Positions 1-8,344 are shown, counted from the stretch's first letter. The stretch: 18,810 bases of DNA from CAYUYM01 sp964449305 (GCA_964449305.1 CAYUYM010000048.1:1-18810); one strand, 5' to 3'. Program-made: numbers and translations. Notes: generated by a model not told the origin, from the sequence alone.

Positions 1-58
1 TTGGTAGAGCAATGGACTGAAAATCCATGTGTCGGCGGTTCAAGTCCGCCCCTGTCCA
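1..58 (+). tRNA. tRNA-Phe (GAA), 5' end cut off by the window
   Basis: Partial tRNA beginning in the D arm. The anticodon stem ATGGA (12-16) pairs with TCCAT (24-28). The seven-base loop CTGAAAA places GAA at the anticodon (19-21), which reads Phe codons. The T arm is GGCGG (34-38), loop TTCAAGT, CCGCC (46-50). The 3' acceptor strand is 51-57 and the discriminator base is A58. The next bases are C-A-A, so the terminal CCA is not encoded and must be added after transcription. The first part, including the 5' acceptor strand, lies outside the window, so the acceptor pairing could not be checked. Confidence 0.93.
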
Positions 59-65
59 CAAACAA

Positions 66-97
66 CGGGAGGTCCGCACGGCCTCCCGATTTTGTTT
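66..97 (+). terminator. Rho-independent terminator after tRNA-Phe
   Basis: CGGGAGG (66-72) pairs perfectly with CCTCCCG (82-88) around a nine-base loop, followed by an ATTTTGTTT tract (89-97). It starts eight bases after the tRNA, so it most likely ends the tRNA transcript and separates it from tpiA. Confidence 0.75.
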
Positions 98-147
98 GCT
101 CCATGCGCTCTGCCACGCGCATTTCCCATCACCAGTGAGGAGACACC

Positions 148-942
148 ATGAGACGGATGATCATCGCCGGAAACTGGAAAATGAACATGGATGCCACATC
201 GGGGCCGGCCCTTGTCCGGGCACTGCGGGCGCAGGTCGCCACGCAGCCGGGGATGCCGGGTCTCGAGGTGGTGCTCTGCCCGCCCGCCGTGCTGCTGGCT
301 TCCGCAGCCGCCGAGCTGGAGGGTTCGTCGATCCGTCTCGGAGCGCAGAACATGCACCACGAGAACGACGGCGCCTTCACGGGTGAGATATCCGCGTCCA
401 TGCTGCTTTCCGTGGGATGTACGCATGTGATTCTCGGGCATTCGGAGCGTCGGCAGTATTTCGGGGAGACGGACGCCGTCATCAACCGCAAGGCGCACAA
501 GGCGCTGGAGGCGGGTTTGCAGCCGATCATCTGCGTGGGTGAGACGCTGGAGCAGCGCGAGGCGGGCATCACGCAGCAGGTGATCGAAACGCAGGTGCGC
601 GGCGTGCTCGCCGGCATCGATGCCGGTGCGATGCGGCGTGTGGTGATCGCCTACGAACCGGTGTGGGCCATCGGCACGGGGAGGACGGCCACCACCGAGC
701 AGGCGCAGGAAGTCCACGCCGCCATCCGTGCGCTCCTCACCGGTCTCCACGATGCCGACACCGCCGACAGCGTCACCATCCAGTATGGTGGATCCATGAA
801 ACCGGAGAACGCCCTCGAGCTCATGATGCAGCCTGATGTGGACGGTGGTCTTGTCGGCGGAGCCTGTCTCAAGGCCGACGCCTTTACGCAGATCATCGAG
901 GCTGCCATGACGGCAGCGGGGAGAAAGTCGGCGGAAAGGTGA
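148..942 (+). CDS. tpiA: Triosephosphate isomerase
   Basis: Cytoplasmic glycolytic/gluconeogenic enzyme that interconverts dihydroxyacetone phosphate and glyceraldehyde 3-phosphate. The 264-residue product is slightly longer than the usual ~250 and shows the whole family signature: GNWKMN with catalytic Lys11, LGHSERR with the electrophilic His98, YEPVWAIGTG with the general base Glu170, and the phosphate-binding segments YGGSMKPEN (213-221) and GLVGGACL (234-241). The ATG is preceded by a good Shine-Dalgarno, GTGAGGAG, with suitable spacing. It stands alone between the tRNA-Phe terminator and a convergent minus-strand operon whose last gene ends 58 bp away. No clear hairpin terminator is visible in that gap. 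The few extra C-terminal residues after the last motif look like an unstructured tail. Confidence 0.98.
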   Translation: MRRMIIAGNWKMNMDATSGPALVRALRAQVATQPGMPGLEVVLCPPAVLLASAAAELEGSSIRLGAQNMHHENDGAFTGEISASMLLSVGCTHVILGHSERRQYFGETDAVINRKAHKALEAGLQPIICVGETLEQREAGITQQVIETQVRGVLAGIDAGAMRRVVIAYEPVWAIGTGRTATTEQAQEVHAAIRALLTGLHDADTADSVTIQYGGSMKPENALELMMQPDVDGGLVGGACLKADAFTQIIEAAMTAAGRKSAER

Positions 943-1000
943 CCCTGGTCTGCCATTTGCTTCTGCCAGTTCCACACGTCCCATTTATCGCACTTCTTCT

Positions 1001-3268
1001 CTATGGCAGCCTGCGCATGATGCGGAAACCGACGTTTTTGTAATGCGCTGCAGGATTGCCGATGTGCCGATGCGCCGACCGGCAGTCATCGGCGGTCCAG
1101 TCGTAGGCGCCGCCTCGCCATACGCGAAAATACCCGGATCCCGGGATCTTGGCCGGCCCCCGCGGATCGACACTCGGGCTTGAAGAGTAGTAGCTGTTCT
1201 GGTAGTAATCCCAGCACCACTCCCACACATTTCCATGCGTATCAAACAATCCAAACAGGTTGGGTTGTCTGGATTTCACCGGTTGCGTTGTGGTGCTGTC
1301 ATTCCCGCAATACCAGCCCGCCATGTCCATCGCCGCGTCCAAAGGCGAGCAGCTGCTGTGCGCCATGTTGCCCGTATGATAATCCATCGTCGTGCCACCC
1401 CGGCAGGCATATTCCCACTCGGCTTCCGTTGGTAATCGGTAGCCATTTGCCTCGAAGTTGCACGGCTTCTCCCCCCCTGGTCCGGTGTAGCAGGGTTCCA
1501 GTCCTTCGAGCACCGAAAGGGAATTACAGAACACCATGGCGTCATACGAGCTCACCATTTCCACCGGGAGGTTGTCGTTGCCTTTGTGAAAAGCCGGACT
1601 GCCACCCATCACCGTCCGCCACTGTCCCTGGGTCACCTCGGTTCGGCCGATCAGATACGCATGGCTGATCGTCACCTCGTGCACGGGGTGCTCGTCGTCC
1701 CATGGGCCGTTGCCCGTGATATCGCCCATCTGAAACGTCCCTGCGGGGATGTAGGCCATGTCACACAGCGTCGGTTCCGGCTCGGTGACGGTTGCGCGCA
1801 GAACACATGAATCGCTCGGTGTCATGGGCACCCGCCAGGCGTGACGCAATCCCGTCACGTTGTCGGCTATTGGCAGCCAGTCACCAGTGGAGCCGGTCGA
1901 GTATTCGAGTCGCACCCGGTCCTCCGGCATCACGCCCTTCCATGTCAACACCTCGTCGCTTCCCACGACAAATCTTTCTCCACCGTTTGGACGCACAACC
2001 GTGAGCGCGTACGAGGGCGGCCCTTTGCCATGCCATCCGCCATCCGCATAAAACACGTTTCCAAGGCAGGCATCGCCAGCAATGGTGAACATGCAGAAGG
2101 CATACATGGAGTCCGATGGTGCAAACTCCACGGAAAGAGTCCGCTTGTGCCAGCTTCCAATGACGAACGGCGGATCGCCCCCCCCGTAATCGGATATCCT
2201 GAAGCGGGGGTCGCCTGGTGTGATGCTTTCGATGCGGACCGGTACCGCCTGTGAGACAAGCGTGATCTGCAGAGTCAACGTGGAATGGGGTGGAACTCCG
2301 CCGAAGTTGATGGATCCCGTGGGCCGGTACGTGATCATCGGCATCGCCCATGACGGCACGGTGTACGCTGTTGCTGCACTGCAGTTGTATGCGGGAAGCG
2401 CCATGTCGAGCCTTGTCAGAAGACCGCAGCCATCGCTTCTCCACTCCACTTCACATGGCGACCCATTCTGCACCTCCTGCAGAATGGTGAGGTACACAGC
2501 CACCGCTTCTGCTTCCGTGGTGATGTTTTCGAACCACTGCCCGCCGGTCTGCTCGGCGATGTCTTTCACAATCCGGGGCGCGGCCATGCCAAGTGTGACG
2601 CCATAGACTGCGACTCCCAGACGTTTCGCCTCTGCGATGATTGTTGCGGTTTCTGTCGCGGTGTTGGGCTTGCCATCGGTGAGAAACACGATCACCTTTT
2701 TGACGGGCAGGCTGTGCGTCATCACACTCAGTGCCCCGGTCAGCGGGGCCAGCAGGGCCTCGTTGTAATCCGTGCCACCGGATGGTTCCAGAGCCTGCGC
2801 TGCCGTGAGCAGCGCCGCTCTGTCGGTCGAGAAATCCATGGCCAGGTACGCGCGGTCGTTGAAGGTGGTGATGGCGCATTCCGATGTACGCAGTTGAAGC
2901 ACGTTGACCCATGCAGTCGCCGCCGCCCTGGCCATGCGGATACCCATCCCGCTCATCGATCCCGAGACGTCGATGGTGAGCACTGAGGAAATGGGTGTCA
3001 CCGGTGTTTCGGGTGGACATGAAACGCGCGTCACCGTTCGCGCGATGCCGTCTTCATTGATCGAAACATCATCCGGTGCACCGACCGTGATGCGGTTGCC
3101 CCTGGCATCAAATGCAAAGAATGAGGCTTTGACAAGCGGAAAATATGATGGATCGATGTTGTACACGGACATGGTCTGTCCACCTGCAGGGCAGATGGCG
3201 AACAACGACAGCAGACCGGTGAGAATCATCCGGTACATGCGAGACGACAGCCAGTTGTGCGCACTCAT
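1001..3268 (-). CDS. Exported von Willebrand A / Ig-like / SUMF (FGE-like) multidomain protein
   Basis: Predicted exported protein of 755 residues. An N-terminal signal segment (about 11-31, MYRMILTGLLSLFAICPAGG) precedes a von Willebrand A domain (about 92-265) with a complete metal-binding MIDAS: DVSGS at 100-104, Thr166 and Asp198 in FLTDGK. A beta-rich region with a choice-of-anchor-D/ASH-like look follows (about 315-400), then an Ig-like module starting PNGGE (428-432), and a C-terminal SUMF/FGE-sulfatase domain (about 503-755) with GYRLPTEAEWEYACRGG, DTHGNVWEWCWD and NVGFR. True FGEs have a GG-x3-C-x4-C active site; here the first Cys is Trp724 and only Cys729 remains, so formylglycine formation is unlikely. 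I chose ATG 3268 because it overlaps the upstream stop as ATGA; Met11 would be an alternative start. No type IX sorting domain is seen at the C terminus. The exact role is unknown; ligand or surface binding is an inference from the VWA domain. Confidence 0.85.
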   Translation of the reverse strand: MSAHNWLSSRMYRMILTGLLSLFAICPAGGQTMSVYNIDPSYFPLVKASFFAFDARGNRITVGAPDDVSINEDGIARTVTRVSCPPETPVTPISSVLTIDVSGSMSGMGIRMARAAATAWVNVLQLRTSECAITTFNDRAYLAMDFSTDRAALLTAAQALEPSGGTDYNEALLAPLTGALSVMTHSLPVKKVIVFLTDGKPNTATETATIIAEAKRLGVAVYGVTLGMAAPRIVKDIAEQTGGQWFENITTEAEAVAVYLTILQEVQNGSPCEVEWRSDGCGLLTRLDMALPAYNCSAATAYTVPSWAMPMITYRPTGSINFGGVPPHSTLTLQITLVSQAVPVRIESITPGDPRFRISDYGGGDPPFVIGSWHKRTLSVEFAPSDSMYAFCMFTIAGDACLGNVFYADGGWHGKGPPSYALTVVRPNGGERFVVGSDEVLTWKGVMPEDRVRLEYSTGSTGDWLPIADNVTGLRHAWRVPMTPSDSCVLRATVTEPEPTLCDMAYIPAGTFQMGDITGNGPWDDEHPVHEVTISHAYLIGRTEVTQGQWRTVMGGSPAFHKGNDNLPVEMVSSYDAMVFCNSLSVLEGLEPCYTGPGGEKPCNFEANGYRLPTEAEWEYACRGGTTMDYHTGNMAHSSCSPLDAAMDMAGWYCGNDSTTTQPVKSRQPNLFGLFDTHGNVWEWCWDYYQNSYYSSSPSVDPRGPAKIPGSGYFRVWRGGAYDWTADDCRSAHRHIGNPAAHYKNVGFRIMRRLP

Positions 3269-4707
3269 TTGAGCACCTCCATGAGTCGTGACACCGTGGA
3301 GGATGGTGTTCTCAACAGCACCATGTACGTCCCCGACGGCAGACCTGAAGCATCGAAGGGTGTCGTGTAGCGGCCGGGTTCGACGTGCGCATCGACCACC
3401 GTGGCAAGTTCCCTTCCAAAAACGTCTGTCACAATGATGCGGACCATGCCGTGCTCGATCACCTCGTAGTCGATGGTTGTCCTTCCACTGCAAGGATTCG
3501 GGCGATTCTGATACAGGTGCAGGCGGTTTGTCAGGCTGATGAGACGTGTGCCACCCTGGCGGCAGATATCGAGGAGCTGAAAGAAACCGGGCTCCTCGGT
3601 GACCGACACCATGCCCCGGCGGGCGTATGAGTGTTGCAGAATGAGTGGCGTGTTTTCGCTGTCGCCGAGTGTCGCAATGAAATGAAGCGTCACGAGAACA
3701 CCGGCAGTGTCGGCCTGTGCAGGAAGAGTGTCGAGCACGATGGTCCGCATGCCGTCCGTGATGCTGCCTGAGGGCGTGCCGTTGCACGGGAACAGAAGCG
3801 TTGCATTGAGGCGCAGCTCCGAATAATAGCCGGTGACGCCCGTCATGGCTGCAGGCGCGCTGGCTCGGAGGCGCACGGGAATGTCGACTATCGCTCCGAC
3901 ACCTGCGCTGATGGTGTCGACACTCAGGATGGAGGAACCCGCGATTCCCACGCCCACGCCAAACACATCGATGATGATCGGGGATGCCTCATCGTCATGG
4001 TGGAAAACCACGCGAGCCGATGTGCCACCGAAACGCAACGGTTGGAAGCGAAGCAGAATGTCGCGGCATTCTCCGGGCGTAAGAGCAAATCCAGCAGTGC
4101 TCGAAAGGATGTGAAACTGTGTGGTATCCGGACCGAGTACGGCGATTCCCGAGATCCGTATCGATGCGGCGCTGGTGTTGCAGACGGCGGCGGTGACAAG
4201 AGAATCGCGGTGGTGCTGCACCTGGACGCGCCCGAAATCGATGAGATGGCTGGACGGACTCACGGACGGTTGCACAGCCATGCCGATGATTTGTCCATCA
4301 AGAACGCCGGACTGTGTGGTGATGCGAACCGAGGAGCGTTTCATGCCGGGGGATTTCGGCGTGAACCAGAAATTGACATCCTGCGATTCGTCTTTGGCCA
4401 GCGTGAATGGCGTGCCCGAGGCAACGCCGAAATTCGATTCGGGATCAGTGGATGGATCGATCGTGATGGAGTCGATTCTGATTGGATACGGGCCCGGATT
4501 TCGCACATACGCTCGAACGACAGAATCCTTCGTGTGACCGATGTGAACGCGTCCCATGTCGATGAGGTCGGGTGGTTCTGCATGCGAAACAACGATGGCC
4601 CACAGGGAATCAGAGAGATCGACTTTTTGGGATGACGCGGGGGTGAAAGAACCGAGCATCATGAGCCCACTCAACGTCAGGATCAGCCAGCCTTCACGTC
4701 CAGCCAT
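3265..4707 (-). CDS. Secreted ASH/cohesin-like protein with type IX secretion C-terminal sorting domain
   Basis: 480 residues starting MAGREGWLILTL, which gives a clean signal peptide ending near ASSQ (24-27). The frame stays open upstream to 4794, but ATG 4707 has AGAGGG eight bases ahead and starts directly at the signal peptide. Two choice-of-anchor-D/ASH-like repeats are visible: one starting IDMGRVHIGHTKDS (49-62), the other LIDFGRVQVQHHRDS (155-169). Each ends in a phrase like 'FWFTPKSPG' or 'LLRFQPLRFGG'. Residues about 258-365 resemble a cohesin-type beta-sandwich. The last 85 residues are a Por/T9SS type A sorting domain: LYQNRPNPCSGRTTI, VTDVFGRE, and FDASGLPSGTYMVLL. This predicts export by Sec, then type IX secretion across the outer membrane and surface attachment or release. 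It is first in an operon with the VWA-SUMF gene (4-nt overlap). The ligand is unknown. Confidence 0.85.
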   Translation of the reverse strand: MAGREGWLILTLSGLMMLGSFTPASSQKVDLSDSLWAIVVSHAEPPDLIDMGRVHIGHTKDSVVRAYVRNPGPYPIRIDSITIDPSTDPESNFGVASGTPFTLAKDESQDVNFWFTPKSPGMKRSSVRITTQSGVLDGQIIGMAVQPSVSPSSHLIDFGRVQVQHHRDSLVTAAVCNTSAASIRISGIAVLGPDTTQFHILSSTAGFALTPGECRDILLRFQPLRFGGTSARVVFHHDDEASPIIIDVFGVGVGIAGSSILSVDTISAGVGAIVDIPVRLRASAPAAMTGVTGYYSELRLNATLLFPCNGTPSGSITDGMRTIVLDTLPAQADTAGVLVTLHFIATLGDSENTPLILQHSYARRGMVSVTEEPGFFQLLDICRQGGTRLISLTNRLHLYQNRPNPCSGRTTIDYEVIEHGMVRIIVTDVFGRELATVVDAHVEPGRYTTPFDASGLPSGTYMVLLRTPSSTVSRLMEVLK

Positions 4708-4729
4708 TGTAGCCCTCTGCAAAGATTGG

Positions 4730-4761
4730 GAAGAGATCTCATTGCGAAGAGATCTCAATAC
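4730..4761. repeat. Tandem 16-bp direct repeat containing GAGATCTC palindromes
   Basis: Two adjacent 16-bp units (4730-4745 and 4746-4761) are identical at 14 of 16 positions. Each contains the perfect 8-bp palindrome GAGATCTC. They lie 23-54 bp upstream of the start codon at 4707, where an operator or activator site for the minus-strand operon would be expected. A regulatory role is inferred from position and symmetry only. Confidence 0.45.
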
Positions 4762-5076
4762 GAAAGCACGCGCAAAATACGCTTCACAACGCACAATAGG
4801 GAATTTCCAATGGACAACTGGTGGCAGGCGAAGCGCGGGGTTGTGTCATGCCCTGCAATACGCCATCGGATGATGTGGGTCTGCGTGCCTGCCGTGCCTG
4901 CTCCGAGTGTGCCGGGATGTTCACGGGAATGATGACGTCTCCGAATTCTCTGCCAGGTTGTGCTGGTCCGTTGCCATCAGTGGCGGTTCCGAGTCCATTC
5001 TCTCCCAGGTTCTTCGGTGGGGAGGCAACCACCAGCAGGCATTCATTTCTGCACCCCATCCAGACCCCTGATTTCC

Positions 5077-5105
5077 TTGATTTTCCCGCATCAAACGTCT
5101 ATGTT
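5077..5105 (+). promoter_or_regulatory. Candidate promoter for the uppS-bamA-skp-lpxD cluster
   Basis: TTGATT (5077-5082) and TATGTT (5100-5105) are separated by 17 bp. Each matches four of six positions of the housekeeping -35/-10 consensus. Transcription would start near 5112, leaving a leader of roughly 28 bases before the uppS TTG. Bacteroidota often use a different promoter consensus, so this is tentative. Confidence 0.35.
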
Positions 5106-5127
5106 GAACATCTTGTACAGTATCACA

Positions 5128-5132
5128 TGAGG
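5128..5132 (+). promoter_or_regulatory. Ribosome-binding site supporting the TTG start of uppS
   Basis: TGAGG ends seven bases before TTG 5140. No ATG or GTG in frame lies between this site and the catalytic MDGNGRW motif, so the TTG is the only sensible start. Confidence 0.5.
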
Positions 5133-5139
5133 TTGGTTA

Positions 5140-5976
5140 TTGGCTTCGAAATCGCGTAAAGACCATGAGGACCAGGTCGAGCAAGCGGCCCTGAAAAAAG
5201 CAGGGGCGATTCCGCGTCACATTGCCATCATCATGGACGGGAACGGTCGCTGGGCCAAATCCAAGGCGTTGCCGCGCGCCATGGGGCACCGCGAAGGAGT
5301 GCGCTCTGTGCGTGACGTGGTGGAGGCCTGTGGCCAGCTTGGCGTGACGCATCTCACGCTCTACGCCTTTTCCACCGAAAACTGGCGGCGCCCGAATGCG
5401 GAGGTGTCCATGCTCATGCGCCTGCTCGTGTCGTCCTTGCGGCATGAGATCGACGCGCTCCACAAGAGCAACGTCCGTGTCCGCACCATCGGCGACATCA
5501 GCAAGCTGCCGGGCGAGGCGCAGAAGGAGCTCGACGCGAGCATCCAACGGACCGCGCACAACACCGGACTCACGCTCATCCTTGCGTTGAGCTACAGCGG
5601 GCGCTGGGATCTTGTGCAGGCGATGCGGCGTATCAGCGGCGAGGTGCTGGCAGGGCGCCTGCATCCCGACGCGATCGATGATGATCTGGTCGACGCCCAC
5701 CTTTCCACCGCCGGGATTCCCGATCCGGATCTCCTCATACGCACAAGCGGCGAATTCCGCATCAGCAACTTCCTCCTGTGGCAGCTTGCCTACACGGAGA
5801 TCTACATCGGCGACTGCAACTGGCCTGAATTCCGACGTCCGCAACTTTATGACGCCATCCGGGCATTTCAAAAACGGGAACGACGCTTTGGTCTCACTTC
5901 CGAGCAGCTTCGCACCACACCATCCGTCAAACCCCCCGTCAAAGACGAGACCGTGAATGCCCACATCAATTCCTGA
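5140..5976 (+). CDS. uppS: Isoprenyl (undecaprenyl diphosphate) synthase, cis-prenyltransferase
   Basis: Condenses farnesyl diphosphate with isopentenyl diphosphates in cis to give undecaprenyl diphosphate, the lipid carrier for peptidoglycan and polysaccharide synthesis; it acts in the cytoplasm and at the inner membrane. The 278-residue product has IAIIMDGNGRWAK with catalytic Asp33, GHREG (49-53), LYAFSTENWRRP (74-85), LSYSGRWD, and the C-terminal signature DLLIRTSGEFRISNFLLWQ with the diphosphate-binding Arg and Ser. It is a little longer than the E. coli enzyme because of a charged N-terminal stretch and a C-terminal tail. The start is TTG, chosen from the TGAGG site and the absence of alternatives. 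It is the first gene of the envelope cluster; its stop is one base from an ATG of bamA, so the two are probably co-transcribed. Confidence 0.96.
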   Translation: MASKSRKDHEDQVEQAALKKAGAIPRHIAIIMDGNGRWAKSKALPRAMGHREGVRSVRDVVEACGQLGVTHLTLYAFSTENWRRPNAEVSMLMRLLVSSLRHEIDALHKSNVRVRTIGDISKLPGEAQKELDASIQRTAHNTGLTLILALSYSGRWDLVQAMRRISGEVLAGRLHPDAIDDDLVDAHLSTAGIPDPDLLIRTSGEFRISNFLLWQLAYTEIYIGDCNWPEFRRPQLYDAIRAFQKRERRFGLTSEQLRTTPSVKPPVKDETVNAHINS

Positions 5977-5977
5977 C

Positions 5978-8344
5978 ATGCGCCTCTCCCTTGTTCTCGC
6001 CCTTCTCCTGCTTGTCGGCACCGCCGACGCACAGCAACCGCTCATGCCCCAGCAGCGGGTGTACAAGATCCTCGGCATCTCGGTGGACGGCGCCAAGACC
6101 GCCGACCCCGGCGCCATCATCATGAACTCGGGGCTCCGCACCGGCGATGAGCTCATCGTTCCGAGCGATCAGACGGCCAAGGCGGTGACGCAGCTCTGGC
6201 AGATGCGCCTCTTCTCCTTCATCGAGATCGTCATCGACCGGCAGATCGCCGAGGGGGTGTATCTCATCATCCGTGTGACGGAATACCCGCGCCTCGAACG
6301 CATCGAGATCCATGGCAATGACGAGTTCTCGGAGGAGGATATCCGCTCAAAGATCGGTCTGGTCCGCGGTCAGCTTCTCCGCCCGCAGGATTTCGACCGT
6401 ATCAAACGCAAACTCCGCTCGGCCTACGAGGAGAAGGGCTACCTCCTGGCGACCATCGACATGTCCACCGTCACCGACTCCACCGCCGCCGGCAATCGCG
6501 CGGTACTCAACGTGAACATCGACGAGGGGAACGAGGTGAAGGTGGCCTCCATCACGTTCAGCGGAAACACCGCCCTCGACGACGGCACGCTCCGCGGCGC
6601 CATGGACGAAACGAAGGAGAAGACCTGGTGGAAGTTCTGGGCCAGCGCCAAGTTCGACCGCAAGAACTACGAGAAGGACAAGGATCTCATCGTCAACGAA
6701 TACCGTGAGCAGGGGTACATGGATGCGGAGATCCTGTCGGATTCCATCTGGTACAACGACGACCGCGACGAGATGTCCATCCATATCACCGTGTCCGAAG
6801 GCCGGCAGGTGTTCCTTCGCGACATCCACTGGCGTGGAAACACGGTGTATCCGGACTCCTTCCTCACTGCACGCCTCGGCTTCCTGCGCGGCGATGTGTT
6901 CAACCAGGTGAAGTTCGATGAGAACCTCAAGGGCAACCGCGACCAGAGCGACGTGGCATCGCTCTACCTGGACCGCGGCTACCTCGGCTTCAACGCCCAG
7001 GGCGAGAACATCCGCGTCGCGCCGGATTCCATTGATGTGGACATCCTCGTCTCCGAACGCAACCAGTTCCGCATCGGGCATGTGCAGATCCGCGGCAATG
7101 GCAAGACCTACGACAAGGTGATCCGCCGAGTGCTCTATACCTGGCCCGGGGATTACTTCAGCCGCTCGGCCATCATCCGCAGCATCCGCGAGCTCGCGAC
7201 GCTCAACTACTTCAATCCCGAAACCATCCGCCCCGAGCCGGCACCGGTCAACGATTCCACGGTGGACGTGCTCTACAACGTGGAGGAGCGCTCGTCCGAC
7301 ACCTTCAATGCCTCTGTGGGGTACTCCGGCACCTTCGGTGCCACGGGCGCCCTGGGCCTGACGTTCAACAACTTCAACATCGCGGCCCCGCTCACCGGCG
7401 GTGCCGGGCAGATCCTCAACATCGAATGGCAGTTCGGCGAGGCGTCACGCTTCCGAATCTTCTCGCTCTCCTTCTCCGAACCCTGGTTCATGGACACGCC
7501 CACCAGCGTCGGCTTCTCCATCTACGACGAACGGCAGCAGTACAACTTCGACCTGCAACGCACGGGCGCATCAATCAACCTCGGTCGCCGCTTCCGCTGG
7601 CCCGACGATTACACCCGCGCCGATTGGTACATCCGCTACCAGCGCCTCAACGTGATCGATGGCGGCGGCTTCTACGACGCCGGCAACTACACGCAGGTGA
7701 GCCTGACACAGGTGCTGTCGCGCAACTCCCTCGACAGCCCCGTCTTCCCGAGCCAGGGATCCCGCATCTCCCTTTCCACCGAAATCAGCGGCGGCTTCCT
7801 CCCCGGTTCGGTCGACTATCACAAGCACAACTTCGCAGTGGACTGGTTCACGCCCATCATGAAGATCGCGGATCAGAACCGCCTCACCTTCTACGCCGGC
7901 ACCGAGTGGGGCCTGGTGAAGCGCTTCGAGAGCGACTCCTACATCCCGCCGATCGAGTACTTCTTCATGGGCGGCAACGGACTCCAGATCCAGACCAAGC
8001 AGCTCCGTGGCTACGAGGACCGCAGCATCGGACCGCGTTCACGCGGCCTGGTGAGCGGCGGCACCATCTTCACGCGCCACGTGGCGGAGATGCGCTTCGC
8101 TCTCACCATCAACCCGATGCCCGTGTACATCCTCGCCTTCGCCGAGGCGGGCAATGTATGGAAGGATGCATCCACCTTTGATCCCTTCGATATCAAGCGC
8201 AGCGCAGGCCTCGGCGCCCGCCTGCTCATCCAGGGCGTCGGCCTCATCGGCTTCGACTATGGCTACGGTTTCGATGACGTGGAACCGCAGGACGGCCAGC
8301 CCGACGGATGGCATTTCCACTTCCAGTTTGGACGGGGATTCTGA
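5978..8344 (+). CDS. bamA: Outer membrane protein assembly factor BamA (Omp85 family)
   Basis: Central outer-membrane insertase that folds beta-barrel proteins into the outer membrane. The 788-residue product has a signal peptide (MRLSLVLALLLLVGTADAQ), five POTRA-type repeats (roughly residues 28-100, 100-180, 180-270, 270-357 and 357-435; each later one opens like 'IEIHGN', 'ITFSGN', 'IHWRGN', 'VQIRGN'), and a C-terminal 16-strand barrel. The barrel carries SFSEPWF, the lid-loop motif LRGYEDR (676-682, equivalent to VRGF) and a terminal Phe. ATG 5978 was chosen because it begins exactly at the signal peptide, one base after the uppS stop. An in-frame ATG at 5957 would add seven residues and overlap uppS. 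Neither start has a strong ribosome-binding site, so coupling to uppS is likely. The two skp-like genes follow directly. Confidence 0.97.
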   Translation: MRLSLVLALLLLVGTADAQQPLMPQQRVYKILGISVDGAKTADPGAIIMNSGLRTGDELIVPSDQTAKAVTQLWQMRLFSFIEIVIDRQIAEGVYLIIRVTEYPRLERIEIHGNDEFSEEDIRSKIGLVRGQLLRPQDFDRIKRKLRSAYEEKGYLLATIDMSTVTDSTAAGNRAVLNVNIDEGNEVKVASITFSGNTALDDGTLRGAMDETKEKTWWKFWASAKFDRKNYEKDKDLIVNEYREQGYMDAEILSDSIWYNDDRDEMSIHITVSEGRQVFLRDIHWRGNTVYPDSFLTARLGFLRGDVFNQVKFDENLKGNRDQSDVASLYLDRGYLGFNAQGENIRVAPDSIDVDILVSERNQFRIGHVQIRGNGKTYDKVIRRVLYTWPGDYFSRSAIIRSIRELATLNYFNPETIRPEPAPVNDSTVDVLYNVEERSSDTFNASVGYSGTFGATGALGLTFNNFNIAAPLTGGAGQILNIEWQFGEASRFRIFSLSFSEPWFMDTPTSVGFSIYDERQQYNFDLQRTGASINLGRRFRWPDDYTRADWYIRYQRLNVIDGGGFYDAGNYTQVSLTQVLSRNSLDSPVFPSQGSRISLSTEISGGFLPGSVDYHKHNFAVDWFTPIMKIADQNRLTFYAGTEWGLVKRFESDSYIPPIEYFFMGGNGLQIQTKQLRGYEDRSIGPRSRGLVSGGTIFTRHVAEMRFALTINPMPVYILAFAEAGNVWKDASTFDPFDIKRSAGLGARLLIQGVGLIGFDYGYGFDDVEPQDGQPDGWHFHFQFGRGF

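Larger units (their letters stand above)
4708..5139. other. 432-bp divergent intergenic region
   Basis: Lies between the start of the minus-strand T9SS-cargo operon and uppS. It carries a tandem direct repeat with GAGATCTC palindromes near the minus-strand gene and a candidate promoter near uppS (both listed separately). Short frames cross it on both strands, for example plus 4821-5159 and minus 4784-5059, but none has a ribosome-binding site, domain or coding look. I see no RNA gene, terminator or mobile element. It is long for this compact window, so an unrecognised regulatory RNA cannot be ruled out. Confidence 0.6.

Noticed and set aside
943..1000. Bidirectional terminator between tpiA and the convergent operon
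   Set aside because: No hairpin of useful length or T tract was found in the 58-bp gap.
3269..3787. Upstream extension of the VWA-SUMF frame to give a 928-residue protein
   Set aside because: The added part lies inside the T9SS-cargo gene in another frame, is rich in His/Arg/Cys without domain features, and would precede the signal peptide. The ATGA overlap at 3268 is a better start.
4821..5159. 112-codon plus-strand frame in the divergent gap
   Set aside because: No ribosome-binding site, domain or signal peptide; it overlaps the uppS start in another frame and has a non-coding look.
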